Assembly (NCBI GenBank): GCA_021777105.1
Contig: JAIQZQ010000051.1
Location: forward strand, 36,001 to 100,000
Direction: 5' to 3'
Source of the DNA: Candidatus Anammoxibacter sp.
GTDB lineage: Bacteria > Planctomycetota > Brocadiia > Brocadiales > Anammoxibacteraceae
DNA: 64,000 bases
Part shown: positions 13,901 through 21,226 of the stretch, piece by piece
How the letters are laid out: each line of letters opens with the position of its first letter
Position numbering within the stretch: position 1 is the first letter of the stretch
The notes under the pieces: model-generated
What the model saw: only the letters and a program-made list of their open reading frames with translations
Told to the model about the DNA's origin: nothing
The model's database searches: none
Program-made: the position numbers and the translations under genes

Positions 13901-16792
13901 CTGCCATATCCTGTCGTTAAAGAGCCTCAGGGTTTCAGACTTGTTGCTGTAGAATTGACGCGCCATCTGTTGCATCTGGTGCATGGTGATCGGGTTGACG
14001 TGAAATACAGGCTGGTCGATGCGGCTAACCCTGTGGTATTCGGCTGTGCGCGATGAGATAAAGACGCGGTTCTCCGAGGCTTCATCCTCTTCCTTTTCAG
14101 GGTTGTTTATCTTTGTCATTAGAAATTGGGTTATGTTTACAACCCAATCCTTTGCGTCAATAGACGGCGACTCGTCCAGGGCGTCGATAAATATTGTAAG
14201 CCCCCTCTTTTGCCAGGCAAACATGGCGTCGTTGCATGCGATTTCAAGCTCTTCCTTCTGGTCGTCCGTAAGCTCTTCAATTCCCAGTTTAGGGAATAGA
14301 AAGGCCAGGCTGAGCATGCCCAGGACATCTTTTATTGAACCATGCTTTTCGGCCCCGTTAAAACTTGCGGGATCAAGATCCATGCAGTTTATATATATAA
14401 GGTACGACTCTCGACAATCCAAAAGGAGCTGAAACGCCAGATGTTTTAAAATAGTGGTCTTGCCGGCGCCGGGAACGCCCAGTATTATCCCTTTGTTAAA
14501 ACGGCTCAATATATCCTTTGCGTTAATAGCGTTATTGTCGCGGCATTTTGCCTTTTGCAGGTCATCTTCAATCATATGCCTTTTGTTGTAATCCTTAAAC
14601 TCCCTGAAATCGCCGCGCTCTCCTTCCATCTTCCATTCAGTGTCAAGTGATAGGTCTATGAAGTTGTCGTCCATCTCAATATCAGGATAGAGGTTGCCGA
14701 AGATGCGAATCTTCTTTACCGAATCAAACAGGGTCTCAAGCCGTTTTTTATAGGTATCGCTAATGAGTCTGCCTTCGACCTTATCTTCCCTGGGCGGTAT
14801 AAGTTTGTATGTGCTATGTATGGGGCCCAGGGCCTCAAAGCCTTTTAGCGGGTCGGGCCATATCTCCTTAACATGCGTAATTTTGTTCTTTTCCAGCAGC
14901 GGTTTTAAGCCGGTGAAAAGGCTGTCGGACACAACCAGCTCGCACGCCCCGGCGTACTTCTCCTGCCGAAACGCTTTAATCGACTCCGACCCTGCTGCAT
15001 CAGCCTTTTCGCCTCGGCTTCCTTTAAAAAATGTGAAGAACCCTGAATTTGCAATCATGCGCAGTTTTGCGTCAAAGCCAAACCTGCCGGGAATTGGGCG
15101 GCGCACAAAAAAGTCGAGCATCAATTCAATAAGATCATTAGGGTTTTGCCCGAAAAAGAGGATCGCGTCCCCAATGCTTTTAATATATTCGAAACGGTTC
15201 TCGTCGATTATTTTGCGGGATTCAGCGATAAAATACTCAATGAATTGGACAGTCTTGTGGTCGCCAAATTTATTTACCTGCGATGTGAACTTAACAATGT
15301 CGATAAGGGCCATTATGCCCATCTCCTGAAACGGCTCGCCGGTTTCTGTTGCGCGTCGCTGCTCAATAACTATCTGTTCGTATGATGGTCTTGCTGTCCA
15401 GCGCCCAACTGTAACCGGCGCCTCTTGTGTCTGTTTTGGGTTTTTAGAAATAGCAACCCGGCTTTCAATAAATATTTCCTCACGCAACAGCGCCAGCCAG
15501 AGCGGGACAACGGCTATCCCCTGCGCGGGGTTGGGGTTGTATTCGTCGCCTGAGATTATTATGCCTTTGGAGAATTGAGAGTTATCGCATAATTTAAGCA
15601 GTTTCTCATTTTTCTCCGGCGCAGGCGAATCAGTTGAAGTTATTTCAACGGCAATATCATTGTCGTTGTATGATGCGGTAAAATCCGCTTCCATTGAATT
15701 GTCAAGGTAGTATGCGGCGTCAATATCGCGGCGAAGCAGTTCAATGAAAAATATATTCTCAAATATCCTGCCGCGATTTTTTAACAAACTATTGCCCGCT
15801 GCCTGAACCATGCCGTGGTCAATGCAGTATATCTTTGGTTTTTCGCGCATCCTGACCTTGTCTTTATAGCTGAAAAACGGAAGTTCGGTAAAAAGGAAAT
15901 TTGTTTTAAGCTCTTCCAGATAGTTTTGAACCGTTTTTACGGTAACGTCTGCCGCATCGCTCAGAGATCGAGCGGAAAAGCGAGAGCCAAAATTTTTAGC
16001 AAGATAGTCCGCCAGTTTTTTAAGGGCAAACGGCGCGCGAATACTGCCGGCGCGAACCTTGATGTCCCTTTCAATGATATCTATAAAATACCTTTTTAAA
16101 GTAGCGCGCCTGATATCGTCAGTCTCCAGTATAGCGGCAACTTCAGGAAAGCCGCCAATCTTAATGTAATCCTCAAAATGGTTTTTTACAATATGGACAT
16201 CGTTTGAATAAGCCAGGCCGCTTTCATCGCCTTCATATTGAAAACCGCGCGCGGTCAGATACTCTTTAAATGAAAACGGGAATACTGTAATTAAATTGTT
16301 GCGGCCTGTAAGCGCGGTTGAAGCGGACGACTGGTTTATCTTGCCGGACGAGCCGGTGATGATTAGTTTAAACGTTTTTTCATCGTCAAAGATGCGTTTG
16401 GCCCACCACTCCCAATCTTCAACTTCCTGTATCTCATCCAGAAGCAGGTATATCTTTCCTTTTTCAGGCGGGTGCTTCTCTTTTTGAAGCTTTAACAGAT
16501 CGTCGAGATCGGATGAATCAATTTTGCCTAAATAGTCGTGGTCAAGTTTGAAGTATATTATGTTTGCTTTTGGCGCCGGCAAATCAAAGATAAGATGTTG
16601 GGCAAGCTGTTTAAGCAAAGTCGTTTTGCCCGATCGCCTGACACCGGCTATAATATCGACCTTTGCGTCGTCCAGATTGGCGACAAGCTGGTCAAAATAG
16701 CTCCTTTGAACTATTTCTTCCTTGCCCAGGGTATCCAGAAACTCCCTGGATTTGACAATAAATTTCGTGAAATTTTTTACTTTAGCGGTCAT
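10904..16792 (-). CDS. Multidomain STAND NTPase: AAA_14/DUF4143 - cyclase-like - NACHT - 14 WD40
   Basis: 1,962 residues in one open frame. Residues 1-445: ATPase of the AAA_14/DUF4143 type, with Walker A GVRRSGKTT (50-58), Walker B IYLLLDEIQ (114-122), sensor IITGSSG, GGFPE (213-217) and the ERDI motif (241-244); its nuclease-like C-terminal region keeps Asp370 and Glu383 but has Thr for the usual Lys. Residues about 490-640: class III nucleotide cyclase-like domain with both metal aspartates (Asp498 in IDIVKFT, Asp542 in KSIGDA), while the later Asn/Arg catalytic pair seems lost. Residues about 765-1150: NACHT-type NTPase, Walker A GVPGAGKTT (772-780), Walker B IFIDALDE (867-874). Residues about 1150-1374: helical. 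Residues 1375-1962: fourteen 42-residue WD40 repeats. No signal peptide or membrane segment. It is transcribed alone. STAND NTPases are signal switches that oligomerise on sensing a trigger through the repeats; a role in phage defence is inference. Confidence 0.85.
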   Translation of the reverse strand: MTAKVKNFTKFIVKSREFLDTLGKEEIVQRSYFDQLVANLDDAKVDIIAGVRRSGKTTLLKQLAQHLIFDLPAPKANIIYFKLDHDYLGKIDSSDLDDLLKLQKEKHPPEKGKIYLLLDEIQEVEDWEWWAKRIFDDEKTFKLIITGSSGKINQSSASTALTGRNNLITVFPFSFKEYLTARGFQYEGDESGLAYSNDVHIVKNHFEDYIKIGGFPEVAAILETDDIRRATLKRYFIDIIERDIKVRAGSIRAPFALKKLADYLAKNFGSRFSARSLSDAADVTVKTVQNYLEELKTNFLFTELPFFSYKDKVRMREKPKIYCIDHGMVQAAGNSLLKNRGRIFENIFFIELLRRDIDAAYYLDNSMEADFTASYNDNDIAVEITSTDSPAPEKNEKLLKLCDNSQFSKGIIISGDEYNPNPAQGIAVVPLWLALLREEIFIESRVAISKNPKQTQEAPVTVGRWTARPSYEQIVIEQRRATETGEPFQEMGIMALIDIVKFTSQVNKFGDHKTVQFIEYFIAESRKIIDENRFEYIKSIGDAILFFGQNPNDLIELMLDFFVRRPIPGRFGFDAKLRMIANSGFFTFFKGSRGEKADAAGSESIKAFRQEKYAGACELVVSDSLFTGLKPLLEKNKITHVKEIWPDPLKGFEALGPIHSTYKLIPPREDKVEGRLISDTYKKRLETLFDSVKKIRIFGNLYPDIEMDDNFIDLSLDTEWKMEGERGDFREFKDYNKRHMIEDDLQKAKCRDNNAINAKDILSRFNKGIILGVPGAGKTTILKHLAFQLLLDCRESYLIYINCMDLDPASFNGAEKHGSIKDVLGMLSLAFLFPKLGIEELTDDQKEELEIACNDAMFAWQKRGLTIFIDALDESPSIDAKDWVVNITQFLMTKINNPEKEEDEASENRVFISSRTAEYHRVSRIDQPVFHVNPITMHQMQQMARQFYSNKSETLRLFNDRIWQEPVVKSIAGTPLTAMLLLVYFETYKEFNLRYPTYDLIVKFVICKAWMGIKTGDFQGEYRDIPSFFTESDRDDFLEKKPEIANQYNALSSLAFETLFNSDEKQKGRTLQEDDILDHFRECLKVYYRAIEKSGSQKIDKPDIESKAKEWLRFFITEHMFISTGHREYLFIHSTIMEFLAARHLVNAMENRNSRIKSSIVNAMAKDVERHNLESLPLACGHGDYKKGAALLQSVSQYFKDARWPSTLPFRCLSEVEATERKALNCRNLKKYRDREEEAINRELKRKEWVYLGLKNMLFSDNKKELETYIKEYGNIIPLCMDTFWKGYILSWDKEISSEIVARRKLFLKATINIELVNKLTSQGLNEAMDKIRTVKGEKIQSILKLDLPGSPFDKNFSYYKENSAKGALIGIYGSPNLKHSGAVVAVSCTPNGKTIISSSFYSGLKLWDVKTGREISVLRGHKSCVTSCVFSSDGKTMLTGSYDNTIKLWNVETWKEILTFGGHKDSVGPCTFSPCGKTMLSGSHDNTLKLWNIKTGKELLLFQGHKGSVSSCAFSPNGKTILSGSTDNTLKLWNAETGREIHTFEGHKDRVTSCAFSPDGKTVVSGSYDNTSKLWDVETGKELLSFEAHNGHVETCVFLPNGKAAISGSYDSTLKLWNVETGRELRTFEGHKSNVLSCGLFPDGKTALSGSFDNTIKLWDIENGREILPFEGHNGNVETCASSPDGKTILSGSSDNTLKLWNVKTGREILTFEGHEDRVISCAFSPDGKTALSGSGDQTLKLWNVDTGREILTFEGHNNYVFSCAFSPNGKTVLADSEGSTLKLWDVDTGRKILTFEGHKDPVISCAFSPDGKTALSGSHDNNLKLWDIETGKESLTFEGHKDSIRSCAFSPDGKTVLSGSHDNTLKLWNIDTGREILTFEGHKYPVTSCTFSFDGKTVVSGSFDGILKLWDTEAAKEIETLPLKWMPWHIAFSTANPMHIITANANGTLALYDLGRFLKG
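10907..12670 (-). repeat. Coding tandem array, 14 x 126 bp (WD40)
   Basis: The KLW(D/N) motif recurs at residues 1407, 1449, 1491 and every 42 residues to 1911, with a degenerate ALYD at 1953. The array is exactly 588 codons, 14 units, and ends with the protein. Neighbouring units are close in DNA as well as protein, with blocks such as CTTCAAATGTAAGTATCTCT recurring. Fourteen blades fit two seven-bladed propellers. Such uniformity suggests recent unit duplication or gene conversion. Confidence 0.9.
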
Positions 16793-16907
16793 AACATTAA
16801 AATATCATGTTTAAAAACTAATTATATACACACTTAACATCCTGTGTAATATATGTTTATATCACCTAATTACCAAACTGTCAAGTTAGAAACTGAAAAT
16901 TTAACAT

Positions 16908-17075
16908 CTAATAGACAAAATCGCTAAAAAAATAGTAAAAATATCAAATATGTGGAATAGAAAAGTTAAAAAATAGCGTTTTTGTCTACTAACTCAAAAT
17001 TGGCCCTGTTTTTGAGGGCAAAATCACGACTAATAGACAAAAACGTCAAAATATAGATTTCCTATTCCCTATAAA
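16908..17075 (+). repeat. ~170-bp dispersed repeat, copy B
   Basis: Same orientation as copy A (8359-8538). TAATAGACAAAA boxes occur at 16909, inverted at about 16980-16991 and again at 17032, and the end CTATTCCCTATA matches copy A. Between the boxes lies GCCCT...AGGGC. Not coding. Copy B lacks the MITE-like insertion found at the end of copy A. Confidence 0.7.
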
Positions 17076-17167
17076 TTGCAAATATTAGTGTGACAATATA
17101 AGTAAATGAGGAAAAAGAGTGAAATTGGACTGAAAAAGATGGCAAATTTGAATAAATAGGAATCAAC

Positions 17168-17195
17168 TGAAACACAGGCAAGGATGCCTGTGCCA
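17168..17195 (-). repeat. 28-bp hairpin repeat, right copy
   Basis: Exact reverse complement of 8018-8045, with the CACAGGCA/TGCCTGTG stem. It lies just after the stop (17211) of the fused transporter gene on the minus strand and may act as its terminator, since T-rich sequence follows on that strand's exit side only weakly. Confidence 0.7.
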
Positions 17196-17210
17196 CTATT
17201 TTTAAATTTA

Positions 17211-18701
17211 CTATTTATTCGCAAGCCTGAGCCCTTTTGGTATCAGGAGCTTGTCCACCCATTCAAACAATGATTGTAAAATCAGTGCTAAAATGGCAGA
17301 CGGAACGGCGCCGTGAAGGACAACACTTATGTCATTCAGGGCGAGGCCGGTTACTATGAAACTGCCGAGGCCGCCGCAGCCGATGAACGCGGCTAGTGTG
17401 GCTGTGCCAACATTGATTACGGCGGATGTCTTTATGCCTGCTAAAATACCGGGCATGGATATGGGCATCTCTATCCAGAATAGAATCTGGAATTTTGTAA
17501 GGCCAAGGGCATAGCCGGTCTCTTTGAGTTTGTTGTCAATTGATTCAATGCCGGAGCAAGTGTTTCTTACTATCGGCAGGAGGCCGTAAAGGAAGAGGGC
17601 TGTTAATGCGGGAGCTTTGCCTATGCCTAAAAATGGAATGAGAAAACAGAGCAAGGCAAGTGACGGGATTGTCTGGATAACGCCGCTTACGGCAAATATT
17701 GATTGGCGAAGCCATGGAAAGCTTGCGGCAAAACAGCCAAGGGTTACTCCTATAATAATTGAAAAGCTGAGGGAAACGAAAACAAGGAAAAGATGCTCTT
17801 TTGTTTTTGTCCATATTTGGCCGTATTTAATACCGCCTGTTTTGGAAAAGGCGCCGCCTGTTTCAAAAAAGGTTGAGGCCGCCTCTTTAAAGGAGCGCTT
17901 TTCAAGATCAACCAAGGCGTTCATGTTAACCATTTTGGAACTGTCAATGCCGGCTTCAAGTCCTTTTAACTTTTGCCAGACAGCAGGGTTGTTCCGCGCA
18001 AAATCGACACGGGCCAGTATTACGGCGTCATACCTTGGGAAAAAATCCAGATCATCTTCAAGTATCTTCAGGTCGAGTTTTTTTATCTTTGCGTCTGTAG
18101 TGTAAACATCTATAAGGTCAACCGATTCCGTTTCTATTGCCTGGTAAGCCAGGCTGTGTTGCATGCCGCGAACAGCTTCATGTTTAAGGCCGTACTCTTT
18201 AGCCAGGGCGTAATAGCCGTCCGACCGTTTCAGAAATTCATAACTGAAAGCAAACCGCAGGTCAGGGAACTTTGCCAGATCGCTTATTGTGTTCAGGCCA
18301 TATTTTTGCGCGGTCTTTTTTTTTACGGCAAAGGCGTATGTGTTGTTAAACCCCAGGGGCCGGCTGATTACCAAACCCAAAGGCAGAAGGGCCTTGGTTA
18401 TATCGTGAAATGTTGTCAACTCGGGCCGTTTTAACATTGCTTCGGCTATGGTGCCGGTGTACTCGGGGTAGATGTCAATATCGCCGCTTTTAAGGGCCTC
18501 AAAAAGAATGCCGGTGCCGCCCATTCCAAGGTTGAGTTTGACTTCCTGTTCAGGAAAACCGTCTGTGATTGTTTTTGAAAATATCTCGGCAAGGATGTAA
18601 CTTTCAGGGAAGTTTTTTGAGGATATTCGGATTGGTTCAGGCTGCGAAAAGCAGATATCGCAGGAGGACAGGATAAGGATGAGAGTTAAAATAGTTTTCA
18701 T
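17211..18701 (-). CDS. Osmoprotectant-type ABC transporter, binding protein fused to permease
   Basis: 496 residues. The N-terminus is a short signal or lipoprotein leader (LSSC lipobox at 11-14). Residues about 22-275 form a glycine betaine/choline-type binding protein (RISSKNFPESYILAEIF, GMGGTGILFEALKSGDIDIYPEYTGT, QAIETESVDLIDVYTTDAKI). Residues about 295-496 form the permease with five or so membrane spans and the ProW/OpuBB EAA loop (ETGYALGLTKFQILFWIEMP). Family members import quaternary amines or similar compatible solutes with the ATPase encoded upstream on the same strand (18891-19619). Fusion in this order (binding protein first) is a variant; more often the domain order is permease first. 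The true ligand is not determined. Confidence 0.9.
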   Translation of the reverse strand: MKTILTLILILSSCDICFSQPEPIRISSKNFPESYILAEIFSKTITDGFPEQEVKLNLGMGGTGILFEALKSGDIDIYPEYTGTIAEAMLKRPELTTFHDITKALLPLGLVISRPLGFNNTYAFAVKKKTAQKYGLNTISDLAKFPDLRFAFSYEFLKRSDGYYALAKEYGLKHEAVRGMQHSLAYQAIETESVDLIDVYTTDAKIKKLDLKILEDDLDFFPRYDAVILARVDFARNNPAVWQKLKGLEAGIDSSKMVNMNALVDLEKRSFKEAASTFFETGGAFSKTGGIKYGQIWTKTKEHLFLVFVSLSFSIIIGVTLGCFAASFPWLRQSIFAVSGVIQTIPSLALLCFLIPFLGIGKAPALTALFLYGLLPIVRNTCSGIESIDNKLKETGYALGLTKFQILFWIEMPISMPGILAGIKTSAVINVGTATLAAFIGCGGLGSFIVTGLALNDISVVLHGAVPSAILALILQSLFEWVDKLLIPKGLRLANK

Positions 18702-18708
18702 AACACGG

Positions 18709-18755
18709 AAAAGTGACTAAAGTGATCTAAAGTTAAAAGAGAACTAAAGTTTTGG
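18709..18755. repeat. Dispersed decamer repeat, copy 2 (inverted)
   Basis: GTGACTAAA (18713-18721), GTGATCTAAA (18722-18731) and GAGAACTAAA (18739-18748) are the reverse complement of the array at 4207-4245, matching it over about 45 bases with few differences. It lies between the two transporter genes. Confidence 0.7.
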
Positions 18756-18890
18756 TAAAAATTTTCAATTTTTGAATAGATTTTATACTTGGCTCCCAAA
18801 TCCCAGTATGGCAACCAGAGAGCTATAACTCTCTCACTTAAACGCAAAGGCGCGAGGACGCGCCTACACTACAGGACGAATTACTTACGG

Positions 18891-19619
18891 TTAAAAATGT
18901 TGCGCCTGCGCCTGGAAGAAGGTCTTTACAAATTCGGAGGCGGGATTCTCCTTTAAATCGCGCATAGCTCCTTTTTGTTCAATGTTTCCCTGGTTTAAGA
19001 GAACAATTTCGTCGCCCAGGGCTGAGGCCTCGTTTAGATCGTGGGTTACAAAGATAACGGTCTTTTTAACCTTTTGAAATATTTTTTTTAGCTCGTTTTG
19101 CAAGGCGGACCTGATCATGGGGTCCAGCGCTGAAAAGGGCTCGTCCATTAACAGATATGGGGGATCTAAAATAAGGGCTCTTATTAAACATGCTTTTTGC
19201 TTTTGACCGCCGCTAAGTTGTGAGGGGTATTTCTCCGTTAAACCTTTGTCAAACTGGACCAGGTCTTCAAGATAATTAAACCTTTCTTTGACCGTTTCAT
19301 ATTCAATCTTGAGAGCCCTGGCCGGCAGCATGATGTTGTCAAAGGCGTTCATGTGCGGCATAAGGGTTTTGTCCTGAATAACATAGCCGAAGTATTTGGG
19401 CAGTTCGCTGTTTTTAATTTCATGGTTGTTTTTGCCGTCAACGGATATTTCGCCGGCGTTTGCTTTTTCCAGCCCAATGATCAGGCGTAAAATAGTGGAC
19501 TTTCCGCAACCGGACCGGCCAAGAAGGATATGTGTCTTTTCCGCGGTAAACTTGTTTGAGAACTCGTTTAAAACAACCTGGGTTCCGAAAGATTTTGAGA
19601 TTTGGAAAAGCTCTATCAT
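18891..19619 (-). CDS. ABC transporter ATP-binding protein, osmoprotectant type
   Basis: 242 residues, a complete ABC ATPase. Walker A GRSGCGKST, Q-loop VIQDKTLMPH, signature LSGGQKQKACLIRAL, Walker B LLMDEPFSALD and switch VTHD are all present. No CBS domains follow, so it is shorter than ProV/OpuCA. It lies upstream of the fused binding protein-permease on the same strand, separated by 189 bp that hold a dispersed repeat; together they make a complete importer. The substrate class follows from the partner, not from this protein. Confidence 0.92.
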   Translation of the reverse strand: MIELFQISKSFGTQVVLNEFSNKFTAEKTHILLGRSGCGKSTILRLIIGLEKANAGEISVDGKNNHEIKNSELPKYFGYVIQDKTLMPHMNAFDNIMLPARALKIEYETVKERFNYLEDLVQFDKGLTEKYPSQLSGGQKQKACLIRALILDPPYLLMDEPFSALDPMIRSALQNELKKIFQKVKKTVIFVTHDLNEASALGDEIVLLNQGNIEQKGAMRDLKENPASEFVKTFFQAQAQHF

Positions 19620-19794
19620 GTTATTTTAGGCGTAACCAGAACAAACCAGACAAGGCAAAAGGCAAAAGCGTATCAACCACTAATCTTCACTAATCCACAC
19701 TAATAAAAGGGCAAAAACAAAAGCTAAAGACAGGATTTACAGGATAAATGCAAAAAAACAAAAACGAATTAACTCTTAATTTTTACTAGCCAGG

Positions 19795-21087
19795 CTACGG
19801 ATATATGCGATAAAGCATTCTTGGAAACGGTATGGTCTCTCGCACGTGGCTTGAGCCGCACAACCAGGAAACCATGCGTTCAATGCCCAGGCCGAATCCT
19901 GCGTGGGGGACTGAGCCGTATTTTCTTAAATCAAGATACCAGCCGAATGCTTCATCAGGCAAACCGTGATCAGCGATTTTTTTCTGCAATATTTCAAGGT
20001 CGTCTTCGCGTTGGCCGCCGCCTATGATTTCTCCTACGCCTTCAGGGGCGAGCATGTCAACGCAGAGCGCGAGGTCGTTGTTTTCAGGATCGTTTTTCAT
20101 ATAAAATGCCTTGATCTGGGCCGGAAATCTGTGAACGATTACGGGTTTGTCGAAATTGCCGGAGATTAACGTCTCGTCCGGCGCGCCGAAATCGCCGCCC
20201 CATTTAAAATCAATGCCTCCCTTTTTTAACATGTCAACGGCTTCGTCATATGAAACCCTTGGAAATGGAGGCGTTACATTTTGAAGTATTTTTGTGTCGC
20301 GTTCCAGCACGGCAATCTCATCTTTTCTGTTCTTTAATACACGTTGAACAATGTAGCTTACAAAATCTTCAGACAATCCCATAACATCGTTAAGGTCTGC
20401 GTAGGCTATTTCGGGCTCAACCATCCAGAACTCGGTTAGATGCCTTTTTGTCTTTGATTTTTCAGCGCGAAAGGTTGGGCCAAAGCAGTACGCTTTGCCG
20501 AACGCCATGCACGCGGCTTCCATATAGAGTTGCCCGCTTTGCGTAAGATAAGCTTTGTCGTCAAAATAATCTACTTCAAAGAGGGTGGTTGTTCCCTCGC
20601 ACGCGGCCGGGGTAAATATAGGGGCGTCGACCAGGGTGAAATCTTTATCATAAAAGTAGTCGCGTATTGATTTAATAACTTCGTCCCTTATCCTGAGAGT
20701 GGCATGCTGCTTTTTTGAGCGTATCCACAGATGCCTGTTGGTAAGCAAGAAATCCGCGCCGTGAGATTGTGGGGTAATTGGGTAATCGTGCGCCTCCTGA
20801 ACGACTTCAATTTTTAAAATCGAGAGTTCATAACCGCCGGGCGACCTTGTATCCGCTCTAACCGATCCGGTCACTTTTATGGATGACTCTTGCGGGATGG
20901 CGCCGCAGAGTTTAAATAGCTCTTCGTCTGCGTCGCCTTTGAAGAGTACTGCCTGGACTATGCCTGTGCCGTCTCTTAATTGTAAAAATTGCATTTTCCC
21001 GCTGGATCGTTTATTGTATAGCCAGCCGGTTATGGTTGCTTCTTTGTCAACAAATTTGCTTAGTTCATTAATGTATGTTTTCGCCAT
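19795..21087 (-). CDS. asnS: Asparaginyl-tRNA synthetase
   Basis: 430 residues. Class IIb aminoacyl-tRNA synthetase charging tRNA-Asn. The OB-fold anticodon-binding domain (about 15-105) includes [10 protein letters not shown]. The catalytic core follows: motif 2 region [25 protein letters not shown] and motif 3 [15 protein letters not shown]. The [15 protein letters not shown] and the later IIGGGQRE pattern separate AsnRS from AspRS. The ATG at 21087 has AAGGAGG nine bases upstream. A stand-alone gene in good condition. Confidence 0.97.
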   Translation of the reverse strand: MAKTYINELSKFVDKEATITGWLYNKRSSGKMQFLQLRDGTGIVQAVLFKGDADEELFKLCGAIPQESSIKVTGSVRADTRSPGGYELSILKIEVVQEAHDYPITPQSHGADFLLTNRHLWIRSKKQHATLRIRDEVIKSIRDYFYDKDFTLVDAPIFTPAACEGTTTLFEVDYFDDKAYLTQSGQLYMEAACMAFGKAYCFGPTFRAEKSKTKRHLTEFWMVEPEIAYADLNDVMGLSEDFVSYIVQRVLKNRKDEIAVLERDTKILQNVTPPFPRVSYDEAVDMLKKGGIDFKWGGDFGAPDETLISGNFDKPVIVHRFPAQIKAFYMKNDPENNDLALCVDMLAPEGVGEIIGGGQREDDLEILQKKIADHGLPDEAFGWYLDLRKYGSVPHAGFGLGIERMVSWLCGSSHVRETIPFPRMLYRIYP

Positions 21088-21226
21088 ATCAATAAAACCT
21101 CCTTGCGCGGCATTTAATTTTTAACCGCCGTTTAACCGGCATAAATTTACTATGATTGAAGCCTGGGCATCAAAATTAGGTTGTTATGATACAAAAGAGA
21201 TGATTGATTTATCAATTGAAAATTAA

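Larger units (their letters stand above)
16793..17210. other. Intergenic region with repeat copy B and hairpin repeat
   Basis: 418 bp between the giant STAND gene (start at 16792) and the transporter gene (stop at 17211), both on the minus strand. It holds the dispersed repeat copy B and the 28-bp hairpin repeat, and must contain the STAND promoter; AT-rich sequence at 16800-16860 is the likeliest place but no confident -35/-10 pair was found. Confidence 0.5.
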
